From positions 1,488,001 through 1,552,000 of the forward strand of contig JAQFWX010000001.1 of NCBI GenBank assembly GCA_027605045.1: DNA of 64,000 bases, given 5' to 3'. Shown here piece by piece: positions 27,300-38,158 of the stretch. Made by a program: the position numbers and the translations under genes. A model generated the notes under the pieces. It made no database searches, was not told the DNA's origin, and was given only the letters and a program-made list of their open reading frames with translations. Position 1 is the first letter of the stretch. Every line of letters starts with the position of its first letter. The stretch comes from Phallus indusiatus. Lineage: Eukaryota; Basidiomycota; Agaricomycetes; Phallales; Phallaceae.

Positions 27300-27896
27300 T
27301 TATTCCTGGACTTTTACTTTAGTCTTGCTGTAAAAGAAATATAATACCGTTAGTCAATTCGAAATCGAGATGGGATAGAGCGGGTATACGTACTAGAAAG
27401 CTACGTGATCTTTGATGTTGGAAGCTGCGTCTTTGGGGTTCGGGTAGTACCTGATTCAAACGTTGAACGAGACTGGAATGACCAAGGTTCCGAGGAGCAA
27501 ACGCTTACCACGCAACGTCATGGACAGATTTGGATCCGACTTTAACGTTGTAGTACTTTGCGACACTGTCAGTCAAAAGGGGGTTATTAACCGGCGTGAT
27601 TGTCTCAGTCAAAGTTATGCATACCCTTTCCAGGGGCAGGTGGTTCTAGATGCAAGAAACATGTCAGTTTTCCTCTAAGCTTGTGGCAAACTTGTTACTT
27701 GACGTACGAAGTGGAAGAATCCTTGGTTAACAGTCCAGAGATAGAGTCAGGAGGGAAGTAGTGGTTGCCTTCAACGACAACAGTGTTGTTGGATCTGAGA
27801 TGTCGCGTCAGGAATAAAAGCAGAATGTATGCCGTTCAGACAAAGATGGTGGCATTACTCAGCGAGAACGGTGCCGTCTAAAGTAGCTTTAACCAT
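27300..27896 (-). CDS. DUF427 domain protein
   Basis: This is a small single-domain protein of the DUF427 family (about 95 residues), of unknown biochemical role and common in fungi and bacteria. ATG 27896 opens MVKATLDGTVLAE, then SNNTVVVEGNHYFPPDSISG, TTCPWKGVAKYYNVKVGSKS, VHDVAWYYPNPKDAASNIKD, HVAFYKTKVKVQE and stop at 27300. The TCPWKG and YYPNP motifs define the family. Five short introns are needed, one exon being only about 20 nt (the TCPWK exon, about 27631-27650). Its 3' end is convergent with PRP2, 155 bp away. Confidence 0.92.
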
Positions 27897-29147
27897 TATG
27901 TTGAACTATTGAATTGAGATATTGAGGGTTGAAATTTGAAAGAGCTAGGCTGAAGTGGTTTGAAATTCCAGATGTCAGTCTTATATACATTTCTTCCTGC
28001 GATGTCGAACAGGATTGGTCATAGATCTCAGGCTGAGATCATAGCGGGGTCGATAACGCCATCGCACGACGAATTTACTAAGCAGCGTCCGGGCCCGGAT
28101 CTATCCAACATCAAGGTCAAAATTACAAATTGATAATGATGTCTTGTCTCTGTGAACTTGCAAGGCTTGGTTAGATCTTTTAGACCTATGCACGTAATAA
28201 CGTAGACCACACCCGTCAGGTTTGAATTGGAAAAGTTCACTTTTGCCAGGATCAGCGCGTCAATCAACTAAGACATAACAAGTAGATGATCAAATGCCCT
28301 AGTAACTGTGTGAATTCAGTTGAGAGAATTGCCGAGTTTCTCTCGGGAAATTTGAGCAAATTTAGTATGAGACATGGCCGTTGATGTTAGGCCAACCTGA
28401 AATAATTTGGAATGCGTGTTGCTGCAGCTTCTAAATGGGGTTGAATGCAAGCCTTTAATCTGATGTTATCAAAACAAATTCCCAGCCTCCAAGTGAACAA
28501 GTGGGTTGTAATGACAACTCTTAATTGAATAGAGGAGTGGACTCAACAGTTATCACGCACTTATACATACGTTTCCCGATAACTGGTATCAGGTATGGTC
28601 ATCGCCCATTCTGCGATCCGAAATCTAAGGATGCATCTGCACAATACTGCCCTGACCATACGAAAATAAATACAACCGGGAGTAATCGTTTAACCAATTT
28701 CACATCGTTATGGTGGCAGTCTCGTTATAAGGAAATACCTGCACCCAAAGTGTTCCCACTGAAATCTTGAACATGCTCCAGCTCAGGTAAAGCTTCGACC
28801 AAATTCTTATTGCTAAAGATAAAATAAGAACGTAACTTACTAACCATGAGAAGAGAAGTAACTCAAGCTATGGCCAACAAGATTCGCAGATTTCAAGCTT
28901 ATCGTGCATCAGTGATGGGAGTTATAGGATTGTAAACTTAAATAGCCCCGAAAGGTGAAGAAAGATCCATGAACAGCTTACTCTGACAATATTTCCGACG
29001 GCCGTTACGTATGTATGCATGTGTTCCAAGTTGCTGGCAATAGGCTCATTGTGTACCCTCCTTCAAAAACAAACTTTCCTGAGACGTGCGTGTCTTTTGT
29101 TTCTGATCGTGCTTCAAATGTCCATAAATTTTCCGGAGTACTACACA
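27897..29147. other. 1.25-kb intergenic region
   Basis: This is the spacer between the TBCD 3' end and the DUF427 start, both genes on the minus strand. It should contain the DUF427 promoter. Short reading frames occur (for example 28525-28770 plus), but none has conserved motifs or splice partners I can support. Confidence 0.5.
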
Positions 29148-32100
29148 TTAGAGTCCTTCCACTGAAGCCGAATTTGATTTAAAGGTTGTTATCAGTCTTT
29201 CGGTGTCGGACTGCAACTCATGAACGTCAGTCATCCTAATCAGAAATCATCAGTATTCTTTAAATAAAACAAGTTAGACACCACACTAACCAGTCTGTTT
29301 CTAGCAAGATCTCTTCGATCCCGGCAGTGTCGCAAGCGAAATCAGCGGCCTGCAAAACCATATAGAGATGTTCCGCAATTTCGGCACGAACCTGAGAGAT
29401 AAAGTCCTTTAGAACATACGTTATCGTAATATCCTGAGATTATACCTTCGGGAACGGATGTAGGAGAAATTGAGCAAGAGAATCGATTGTTTGATTAAAA
29501 ATGGCCGGTATTGTTAATAGCCAACAAACACTATAGAAACCGAACATCAGCAAATGACGACATTAACTTAATGCCTTTTGATAATGACATTTTACCAGAA
29601 AGGGATATCCTTTGAATATTCTTCAAGCGACTCACGTTCCTCGTCGAAAATCCCAAAATCTTTTCCAAACTAACGCGGAACGAGCACTTAACAGGACCCT
29701 CATCCGTAGAAGATAAACTTACATATCTAAACCAACTTTCTCTTCTCCCAACTTGGCAAGTACACCATTTTCCAACAAGGCGTTTAAAGTTTGTAAAACG
29801 GGAATCACGATTTGATTTGTCGATGATCCCGATTGAGCGATATTCAATATTTCAGTGGTGAGTTGCGCTAAAGTCAACTCATCGCCTTGTTTGGCCATCA
29901 CTGGCAAGCTCGCAGCGAAGTCGGTCAGGCATACAGCCATGGGACGTTGCTAGAAAATGAAACATATAATAAATCGCTGTAATTAGTATACAAAGTTCTT
30001 ACAGTTCCATCTGTTTTGCTTCCAATACTGAAGATTGCACCACGTAGGATGTAGGGACGATATGTGGGTATTTTGAGTATTTGAATCGCCTTAGGGAAAT
30101 GGTCTTGTCCGTTACCCCAATTAGAGGACTCGGGTATCGAAGGGGTTGTAGCACTAGCGTCGTCCTGAGAGTAAAACAGCTCCTTGAACAAAGGGTATCC
30201 ATCTAAAGCCCACAGACCGTCTGAGGATTGAGGGGGCGCTAGTAACTCCATAAATGATACTCCAGCATCCCGTCGAACATTATCCAGTCGCTCAACACCC
30301 TGTTGTAAAATCCCACCAACTAACTTTTGATACGTTTCCCGAGGAAGCCAGGATTCCAGAGGACCGTATGATTTTAGTATCAAAGAAATTTTGACCAGAA
30401 TTTGAATACTCTGAGATACTGCGCGTATGCAGGCAATACGGATCCAGGAGCCAACGTCGCCCCGTTCGTCTATGCTATAGTCTTCGAATCCTTTGAGATA
30501 GAGTGCATAAATGCGTTTGAGAGTTGAGGGTTCAAAAACTGGATGTCAAATGTTATCAGTATATGCGTGCTTTTCAGGAGTGATCGCTGACCTTTAGGAA
30601 TCTTCGCATCCAACACAAGAAGAACTTTGGGAATTGAAATATAGCAATTCCGGCGGGTCTCGATGTTTGTTGAATAGGAAGTCGACTGCAATGAATTAGC
30701 TTTTCTGAATAGTAATACTGTAATAAGAAACACACCGAGGCATCGACGGCATCCATCAAGCAAGTAATTGATGAATTAATCGCATTGTCGAACTTATCGT
30801 ACGATAATTCTCCAAGTGCGTATGCGATACTTTGCTGAAATTGAGGGCTTCCCTTTGGAAATTCTTTGATGTATGTGCTCAAGGAATGAGCATCAATCTC
30901 AGTTAGAAGTAAAGGTTTAGCTTATCTTTCTATATCATTTTTCATATCCGTTAAGGAGCTGGCAGTCTTCAATGCGGCAGCGGCGTGTTCCTGAACTTCT
31001 GACAGACGGTGTCTCAAACCTAGATCAATAATAGCCTTCCATCGGGGCTGCCCGTCTTTCGAGATCAAATATTGTTTTGTAAGTGCGTTGGATATAAGTA
31101 AACAAGAGGCTGAAATGAGCTGAGAGTTGTGTTGTTTGCTGAGTAGATCTAGCGTAATTTGATCCAAATTGCGGAATATCTGAGTTAATAGTTAGGCGGA
31201 ACGAGCAACAACTGAATAATATTAAGGAAAATCACATCGGACATTTCGGCTTCGTCGTTTCGAGCCTTGTATGCGGCGGCCAGTTCTGCGAAACCTAGTA
31301 GAGCACCGTGAATTCGATTGGGATCGATAGACTTCAGTAGCTGGAGCTGAACCAGACGTGAGTTGACGTCGGAATAGAATTCACTGCCTGCTTACCAGCT
31401 TCTTTTTCATGGCTGAACCCAAATTTCTTAAATCCTTCTCGCACACAACTCTCAACGATTGGGCCCCTAGCTGACGCATAGCTGGATCCCAGTGAACGAG
31501 AGTTATGGCAACAAGATGATCTAAAAGTGAAGTTCGATATTCGAGATGTCTGATTTATATCTTGTAAGACTCGGTCTATGGTCGATTTCCACATGTACTT
31601 ACTCTGCTATCTGCGGAGCGACCAAAAGGAATGAATTTCTCCGATTTCCAACGGCAAAGAAGTCTGCCTTGCGTATAATATCGATTCCATGAGGGAAGTG
31701 ACTCTGGAAAAGGTCAATAAAATGCGTATGGTTTGTCCCAAAAGAAAGACACTCACCAATCGGCCTACGTTCTCTTGAAAAGCTGCGCTTGCCGCTCTGC
31801 GTACATGAACTTCTCTGTCGTACAAAGATACGCCAACTAATCTTCGTGCCAGTGAGAGAGAATAGGGTTTCAGAGCTTCTCCACTTTGAGATCGAGCTAA
31901 CGCCCACATAGCATAGGCAGCCGAATCTCGAACATTGGATCCCACCGAATGTGCTCCTTTCCGGACATCAAAGATCAAGGCCTAAGGACAATGACAATAA
32001 TTTCTCCTCAACGATATCTGAACAAGTAGATGAGAAGTACCTGATTAAGCCTATCAATTAAGTCTCCCAGTTGATTCGGTTCAACCAGGCCTCTTCTGGC

Positions 32101-33688
32101 GAATTCAGCACAAGCCAAGCATGCACCGTGCCAAGTTGGCTCAGCGATGGCAGGCAAATCGTCCATGTCGGTCCCTGTAAGGTATATAGAAAACAACTCC
32201 GAAACACTGTCTAATATTTGCTCAGACAAAGAAGAAGGCAGCCGTTCTGCAATTCTCGCAAGATATTTCGAAGCGATGTAGCGAACATCGGTGCTCTTAA
32301 TGAGGACGTGAAGTCAGAACGTCAAGTTTTTAGTTTATATTTAAAGACGGGCAATACTTTATCCTGCAAATATTCAAGGAGGACCGAAATTGTTGACTCT
32401 ACTTCATCGGGTATAATCAAGTCTTCGGGTATGTCATCCGATGCTTCTGACAGTGTTGACGTCTGAATTAATTTTCGACCTGTGTGAAGAGGAAAATTAG
32501 ACCGAGTAAAATAGCTTGACCAGCAGCATACCTCTAGCAGTTGTCCTCGCTCGAGTAGGCAATACACCTATAGAGAGTCGACCCGCAAGCTTGATGCGAT
32601 ATTTACGAATCACCGTGTTATTCGCGAGTTTTTCAGTGGATTCTATTCTTAGTAAAACTTCGTGAATGTTGGATAAATATGGGGTTATTGAGGAGGGTAT
32701 CCCAGATTTTGTCATCTCGCATAAAATATGGAGCAAACCTGTTGCCTTGAATATGTATGTCCATCAATTAACTTCAGTCAGAGGCTCCAATTCAAATTCA
32801 ATACCTTAAATTGATCAGGATCACGGCTCAGCCAGGTTGCGGTCTCGTCAAAGAAACCTGGCAAAAGGGAAGAAGTGTCCGCTCTATTGATGATTAGGTT
32901 AGTTTCAGGCGTTAAGCAACAACAGGCACTCAATGTAACCTTGCAAATAATTTGGATAGTAACACGGTAGCTGCTTCACGCTCAAGACCGGCAGTTGGGA
33001 GGTATTCTAGAGCGAGGTTTTCTATTCGTTTGCCCGTTGTAATTGCTCCTGTATCAAACTTGACCAAGTCGAATGGTATCATGCAAACAAGGGATAGCCA
33101 GAGTAATATGATATAACGAATCCTCCAGTTGTACATATTCCTAGCTGGGCCGTCAGATAATTCGATATAGTCCAGCAGAATGGTGAGGTCGGCGACTTCA
33201 TGAGGAAAAAAGTTGACTGATTTCACGCTATTAATGTAATGAAGAGTAACCATTGAAAAGATGACACGCCTATGGTTTTACGACCCCGGAATTTAGTGAG
33301 ATTATATAAAAAGTGGCCTAATCCAAATAATCTAGATGACGAGTATGTTGGTTTTCTGCCAGAGGCTTGTTGGGATAAGAAATTCAGGATGTGGTTCTTA
33401 AAGATATTCATAATCGGGACAACTATACGTTCCAGGTATGGATCAAGGAGATATGGCTGCTCTCGGTACTCCATTAACTGGGGAAAGACAATATGATAAT
33501 GGTAACCGTTTCGATGTTTGTCAAATCTAACCTACAATTAAATAAAGCTGACCCGAAAGGGCATTTTCTTCCTCTTTCTCTTGCGCGGTTGGTTCAACGC
33601 CGATATCTGCTTTCAAATATAAATCCAATTTCTCAAAAAACTGAGGCGCCTTGTCAAACGACGCGAAGAATCTGTCATTGTCCTCCAT
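29148..33688 (-). CDS. TBCD: Tubulin-folding cofactor D
   Basis: Cofactor D (yeast Cin1) captures beta-tubulin after CCT and assembles alpha/beta-tubulin dimers with cofactors E and C. ATG 33688 gives MEDNDRFFASFDKAPQFFEK. Conserved HEAT-repeat blocks follow: EQPYLLDPYLERIVVPIM, LFGLGHFLYNLTKFRGRKT, FFPHEVADL, WRIRYIILLWLSLVCMIPFD, AEPTWHGACLACAEFARRGL, SNVRDSAAYAMWALARS, VHVRRAASAAFQENVGRL, FPHGIDIIRKADFFAVGNRR, HLVAITLVHWDPAMRQLGAQ and FPKAIQILKIPTYRPYILRG. The C-terminus is VRAEIAEHLYMVLQAADFAC...ETDW. More than fifteen introns. One intron (30878-30925) has AT-AG borders. A T6 run (33206-33211) probably lacks a base. Phases in the exons at about 29560-29730 do not fully agree. Confidence 0.92.
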
Positions 33689-33754
33689 GAGATATTCCTG
33701 CAAAGGCACAAATCAGTTATATCTCTTTGTTGGGACACTCCGCCCACCTTTTAA
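33689..33754. promoter_or_regulatory. 66-bp divergent promoter, TBCD and capping triphosphatase
   Basis: The two start codons are only 66 bp apart, so core promoters must overlap each other's leaders. The minus-strand side has TTTGCAG directly before GAATATCTC, which resembles a splice acceptor. TBCD may therefore have an upstream non-coding exon beginning inside the neighbour. Confidence 0.5.
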
Positions 33755-35202
33755 ATGTCCAATGGTCGTCGCGAGTTACATTCACTGTCCAGTGTCCGTG
33801 CCACAAGGATAGGCCAGCGTGACCGTCACCTTTCCAAAACGCGCTCCTGCTCCAGTTCATCTGCATCATCGAACATGGGTCCGCCGAATGACGCGGAATA
33901 TGTTGAACAGGATAATCTGGAATACGAAGAAAGCGATGAAGAAGAGGAGGAAGATGATTTTCTGCCTAGTAGACGAAAATTCAGTGACGATGACAATGCA
34001 GACAACGACAATCAAGAAGAAGAAAAACCTCCAAAACGACAACGTTATTCGCCGTCCGCACCAAATGGACACTCTACTCAAAAGCCACCATTCGAGAAGC
34101 CACAAAATACTCTTCCCGCATCGCATCCGCGTGCATTGGTTCCTCAAGGCGCAAAACCAGCTCTCGAACACTCCATCATAAACGTTGAGCCTGTTGACGA
34201 ATTGATCAGAGAAGTTGCCGATTTCATTCATCGTTTAATTGCGAACAGGAGACAAAACATCGAAATAGAAGCTAAAATTGGCGTGTTAAAGGACTCAACA
34301 GGCCAAAGAATCCGATTGCCAGTTACCACTGAAACAAGTAAGCTTTACTTCTCAAGTTCACATATATTCTCTTTATTGACGACCCTTAATAAAGTAATAG
34401 CATCCGAAGCAATGCCTGTTCGCTTTGAGTCGAATATGTCTGCCGTATGTCTCCCCTTGGTCGGTGCGCTGATCGTATTAAGATTTGCTTCCCACAGAGC
34501 CAGCACCACCATTTCAATACATTGCTCAATAATCTGGGTACTCCTCCAGCTAACACAGAGACTCCACGAACGCCTCTCAAATATTCGCATACAAAACACG
34601 TCGATACCTTCTACACTTCTCCGGATAATCCTCATGACAAACTGCGTGTCACAACCGATGAGACTACGGGAAAGTTTATCGAATCTATCAAAAAAGTCCG
34701 ATTAGGAGATCTCAATATTTATAGTCCGAAAAAGAACGCCGACTGGAGAATCAGTGTCAACCTGGAAATACCTTGTAACATGCCTATTTTTTCTACTTTC
34801 GTGCGAGTTTACCTAAAAGAACATTGTAGCGCCACAGCCGACTGGGCCACCCCTTTTTACGAGAAAAAAAGACCGGATGACCTATACACACCAGTATTGC
34901 AATGTCGATCTAACCCAAGTACGTCAAATTATGGGTCCAGCCGCTCAGGTGAGCACGTGTCTTTTTTTTCACGTTTACTCTCTACTAAAGCACCGATTCT
35001 TTGTACCCGCAAGCCTGTCGTATTACATGAGTTAGAGCTTGAATTCAATTCAACGGCAATGCCTATTCTTTTACATGCGGCGTCAATGCGTCATAGTACT
35101 TCAGCCCCTGATCATGAGTTTGATGAACTCATCCGGATCTTTGTCAACAATGCCCGGATACTAGTTAGGAATGCCAATGGTGCCTGGGAACCTGGGCGAT
35201 GA
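33755..35202 (+). CDS. CET1: mRNA capping enzyme RNA 5'-triphosphatase subunit
   Basis: This is a fungal-type, metal-dependent RNA triphosphatase of the triphosphate tunnel family (yeast Cet1), which removes the gamma phosphate of nascent pre-mRNA before guanylylation. A disordered acidic/basic N-terminus from ATG 33755 (MGPPNDAEYVEQ at 33873 is a second possible start) leads into NIEIEAKIGVLKDSTGQRIR, with the metal-binding ExE strand. Then come RFESNMSA, HHHFNTLLNNL, ESIKKVRLGDLNIYSPKK, DWRISVNLEIP, KKDRMTYTHQ, CNVDLTQVRQIMG, VLHELELEF and FDELIRIFVNNARIL. The tunnel glutamates (EIEAKIG and HELELEF) are present. The exon at about 34810-34945 needs two compensating one-base changes (A7 at 34864-34870 and GGG at 34933-34935) to carry the KDRMTY block between flanks that share one frame. 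Confidence 0.9.
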
Positions 35203-35390
35203 TTTGACAATAAGATAATTAAAAGTATGTCAAATATATTGATAAATAGGTATACTATTAACCAGAAGGCTAGCTCATTACCATCTAAACAAAACGGCTG
35301 ATTCGTCAACGAAGACACTTTACTCCGATATTGCATTTCAAGGCATCTTATGGTTATTATTAAAACACATTCCGCGACTTCCCTGTGAGG

Positions 35391-36571
35391 CTAATCACGA
35401 GCAACCCCGCTGAAGTATTCCCTGATATCTTTCTGGTTTGGGTCATACGCAGCGGAACCGATGCCACCCTTCTGACGCGCCTGTTTCGAATGTCGTTAAA
35501 AAATGTGGGGAACCATTAATTAGAAGTGAAACAAACTAACGATATTATCCAAGTGATCGTGCTGGTTTTTATGGGTGACCCGAACCGTTAATGGTGTATC
35601 TTTAGTAATTGAGGGTGCTTCATCTCCTACATGCTCTCCCTAATTGAAAATATGACAATATAAACTCTTGTGTGTGTTTTTAATGTAACAATAATGTACC
35701 TTAACACATATGGTCACTCTTGACCATGCCGTGTTTAGTAACCCGCTGAAGGTTTGGCCCTTACCGTAACCATCGGCGTCGAGTCTAACAAGCGCTGCTA
35801 TCAACTGGAAAATGTATCTATCAGCCCAAACGAAACACCATTTACCTAAATGCCTATGACATACCTCGCTAATGCATAAACCATGGCTCACCACCGCCAA
35901 ATGAACTTCACCCTCTTCCTTGCCATATGTTTTCTCGGCATCCCAAACCCAAGGTAGAATGAACTCATTCACCGCTCGGGTGGCACGCTCTGCCAAGTCG
36001 TTTAAAGATTCACCTTCGGGAAATTTTGCATCACGGCCCGTGAGAATTGGAAAAATCTTTTTTTCCAAATCCAAGCCCGAATCGCTGTGTGTCACCCACT
36101 TCTCGCCTTCTGCGACCCCAAAATGTTGTTCGCGGAGATCTTCGGAGACTACGAAAGGCGGCTTAGGTTCTGATTGGGCGTCATAGATGGCTTGTGCTGT
36201 TGTATGAGCTCGTTTCAGATTGGAAGCGTATATGGTAGCCAGACGGATAGACGAGAAGTATTCCGCGCAGGCTTTCGCTTGCTGCAAGGCACGAGCAACA
36301 GTCAGCAACAAAACAGGCCACAGCCAAATAGACATAGTTTTACATTCATTCCTAGAAAAGAAAATGCCGGCGATGAAATTAATTGAGACTGCATGAATTC
36401 TTAATTCAAAACCATACCATGATTTGAGAGTGGCGCGTCTTCCCAACCTGCCCAAATATTTCTCTGAAATCAGCCCCAAGGTGAGATTGTTTTAAAGAAT
36501 AGATAGTTCGTATGAAAACGTACTAGGTTATCTGTAGATTCCCCATGTCGTATAAAACTTATAGTGAACAT
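35391..36571 (-). CDS. Histidine phosphatase superfamily (PGM-like) protein
   Basis: This is a branch-1 histidine phosphatase, probably a cytosolic phosphatase (TIGAR/fructose-2,6-bisphosphatase or broad-specificity type) rather than glycolytic mutase. ATG 36571 gives MFTISFIRHGESTDNL with the phospho-acceptor RHG motif. Spliced in frame it continues NIWAGWEDAPLSNHGMNQAK, YASNLKRAHTTAQAIYDAQ, LREQHFGVAEGEKW and FPEGESLNDLAERATRAVN, and the second catalytic His is in VVSHGLCISE. The tail LTVRVTHKNQHDHLDNI and ARQKGGIGSAAYDPNQ ends EYFSGVARD. Six or seven introns, no frame breaks. It is divergent from the NDUFAF6-like gene. Confidence 0.92.
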
Positions 36572-36649
36572 TTTATCCTGGAATAAAGATGAATGTGACT
36601 CATCGTTTAACGGTGCAGTGCCTTTCGGCAGAAGCCGCGGTGATCCTGT
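36572..36649. promoter_or_regulatory. 78-bp divergent promoter
   Basis: Start codons of the histidine phosphatase (-) and NDUFAF6-like gene (+) are 78 bp apart. No TATA box is seen, and shared control is inferred from position only. Confidence 0.4.
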
Positions 36650-37860
36650 ATGTTATTACCCTCACTGGGTCACGGCTTGCGGGTTGCTTGTAGATCAGTA
36701 TGCACATCTTCTACCAGACTTGCAAGTCCAACTACCTCAGGAGGCATTCAGAATCCTTTTGACTATTGCCAAGCGTTAGTCAAGACCCGAGACTACGAGT
36801 CCCACCTGGTTTCCTATTTTTGGCCAAAAGCTGAACAACCTGGCTTCTTCGCTCTAAAAGCTTTCTTTGTAAGTTTTCAGTTTGATTTCCGAACAGATAT
36901 CACAGAAATTTTTCCGCTAGATTGAGCTTTCTTCAGTTCCTGATACGGTGTCTAACTTGGCAATCGGAAAATTAAGGTTCCAATTCTGGAGGGATGCTTT
37001 ATCTAAATTCGCCGAAGTTAGATATCTTACCTCCTCAGTTAATTTGGGTTAAGATTGACGCGAAACTATAGGATAAACCGCCGCAGCATCCAATCGCTTT
37101 AGCACTATATCACACTTGCAAGGAGCACCAGCTCCAGCGTTACCACCTCAAAAGAGTAGTCGATGCTCGTGTAGGGTTTTGCTCCACTACTTCCATTTGC
37201 CGAGTCGGAACACTAACCAAAGTCCGTTCTAAAGGAGGAAGAGCTGATAAACCCTTCTTTCCGGACACTGGAAGCGTTGACAGCGCACGCTGAATCGACA
37301 TATTCCACGTTATTGTACCTGCTCCTGTCTATTCGGCATCTATCAGACAATTCTGGAGATCTCTCTCACGCACTGTCGCATCTCGGAATAGCCCAATATA
37401 TCGCGGTTCTTCTCCGCGCATTTTCGTTTCATGCCTCCCAAGGTCGCCTTGTCATACCCCTCGATATCGCGGCCAAACACCATGTACGCCAGGAAGATGT
37501 GATTAGAAACTTCGCCAAGGTGCCCAAAGGAAGTCATATACACGGGCTTGAAGATGCAGTCTATGACTTGGCCGTGGCAGCAAACAATCATCTGCTAACG
37601 GCCCGAGAATTATTGAAGCACCATAAGGTACCTTCGGAAGCCATACCGGTGTTTCTGATCGGGGTGTGTGTGATTTTGTGGTTTACTCTGAAAGCCCCGG
37701 TAATCTAACCACAAAGCGTATATCTATCTAGACCCCCGTGTCGCTTTACCTCTCTCGTCTAGAAGCTGTCAATTTTGACGTTTCACACCCCAGTCTGCGA
37801 ACCAGAGACTGGAAGCTTCCGTGGCGGATCTGGAGAGTGTTTCGAAAACGTGAATTTTAG
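36650..37860 (+). CDS. NDUFAF6: NDUFAF6-like complex I assembly factor
   Basis: This is a mitochondrial protein of the squalene/phytoene synthase superfamily, needed in animals for assembly of the ND1 module of complex I. ATG 36650 opens MLLPSLGHGLRVACRSVCTS, an Arg-rich, acid-free presequence typical of matrix targeting. Conserved blocks follow: NPFDYCQALVKTRDYESHL, GFFALKAFF, ELSSVPDTVSNLAIGKLRFQ, FWRDALSKFAE, PPQHPIALALYHTCKEHQLQ, RYHLKRVVDAR, LTAHAESTYSTLLYLLLS, HLGIAQYIAVLLRAFSFHAS and QGRLVIPLDIAAKHHV. The end is SLRTRDWKLPWRIWRVFRKR at TAG 37858-37860. The DXXXD prenyl-diphosphate motifs of true synthases are absent, as expected for this subfamily. Five introns, all in phase. Confidence 0.92.
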
Positions 37861-38158
37861 GTGTACCAATTATTTAGGCGATTCTTTGTTTGTACAGAAT
37901 GGTTTCAATACAATTTGTGTGTCCCGTTTTCGGAGATTCTTGGTGAAACTGGTGGCATGCAAAATGTGTGAATTATTATTTTATTCGGTTGGCGCTAAAC
38001 TGCATCCATGTAATGATTCGGCGTATGGCCTTGACTTGGGTTGGGCTGTCACGGTATGGTTACTCGTTTATAAAGAGACGACCATCTTTCACTTTCACCT
38101 CGTTTTGTTCTCCTCGTGGTCGGGCAAATTTTTATTTTCTTTCCTTCGTTCCCCCAGT
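37861..38158. other. Intergenic spacer
   Basis: This 298-bp spacer lies between two plus-strand genes and should hold the NDUFAF6-like 3' end and the F-box gene promoter. Nothing else was seen. Confidence 0.4.
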
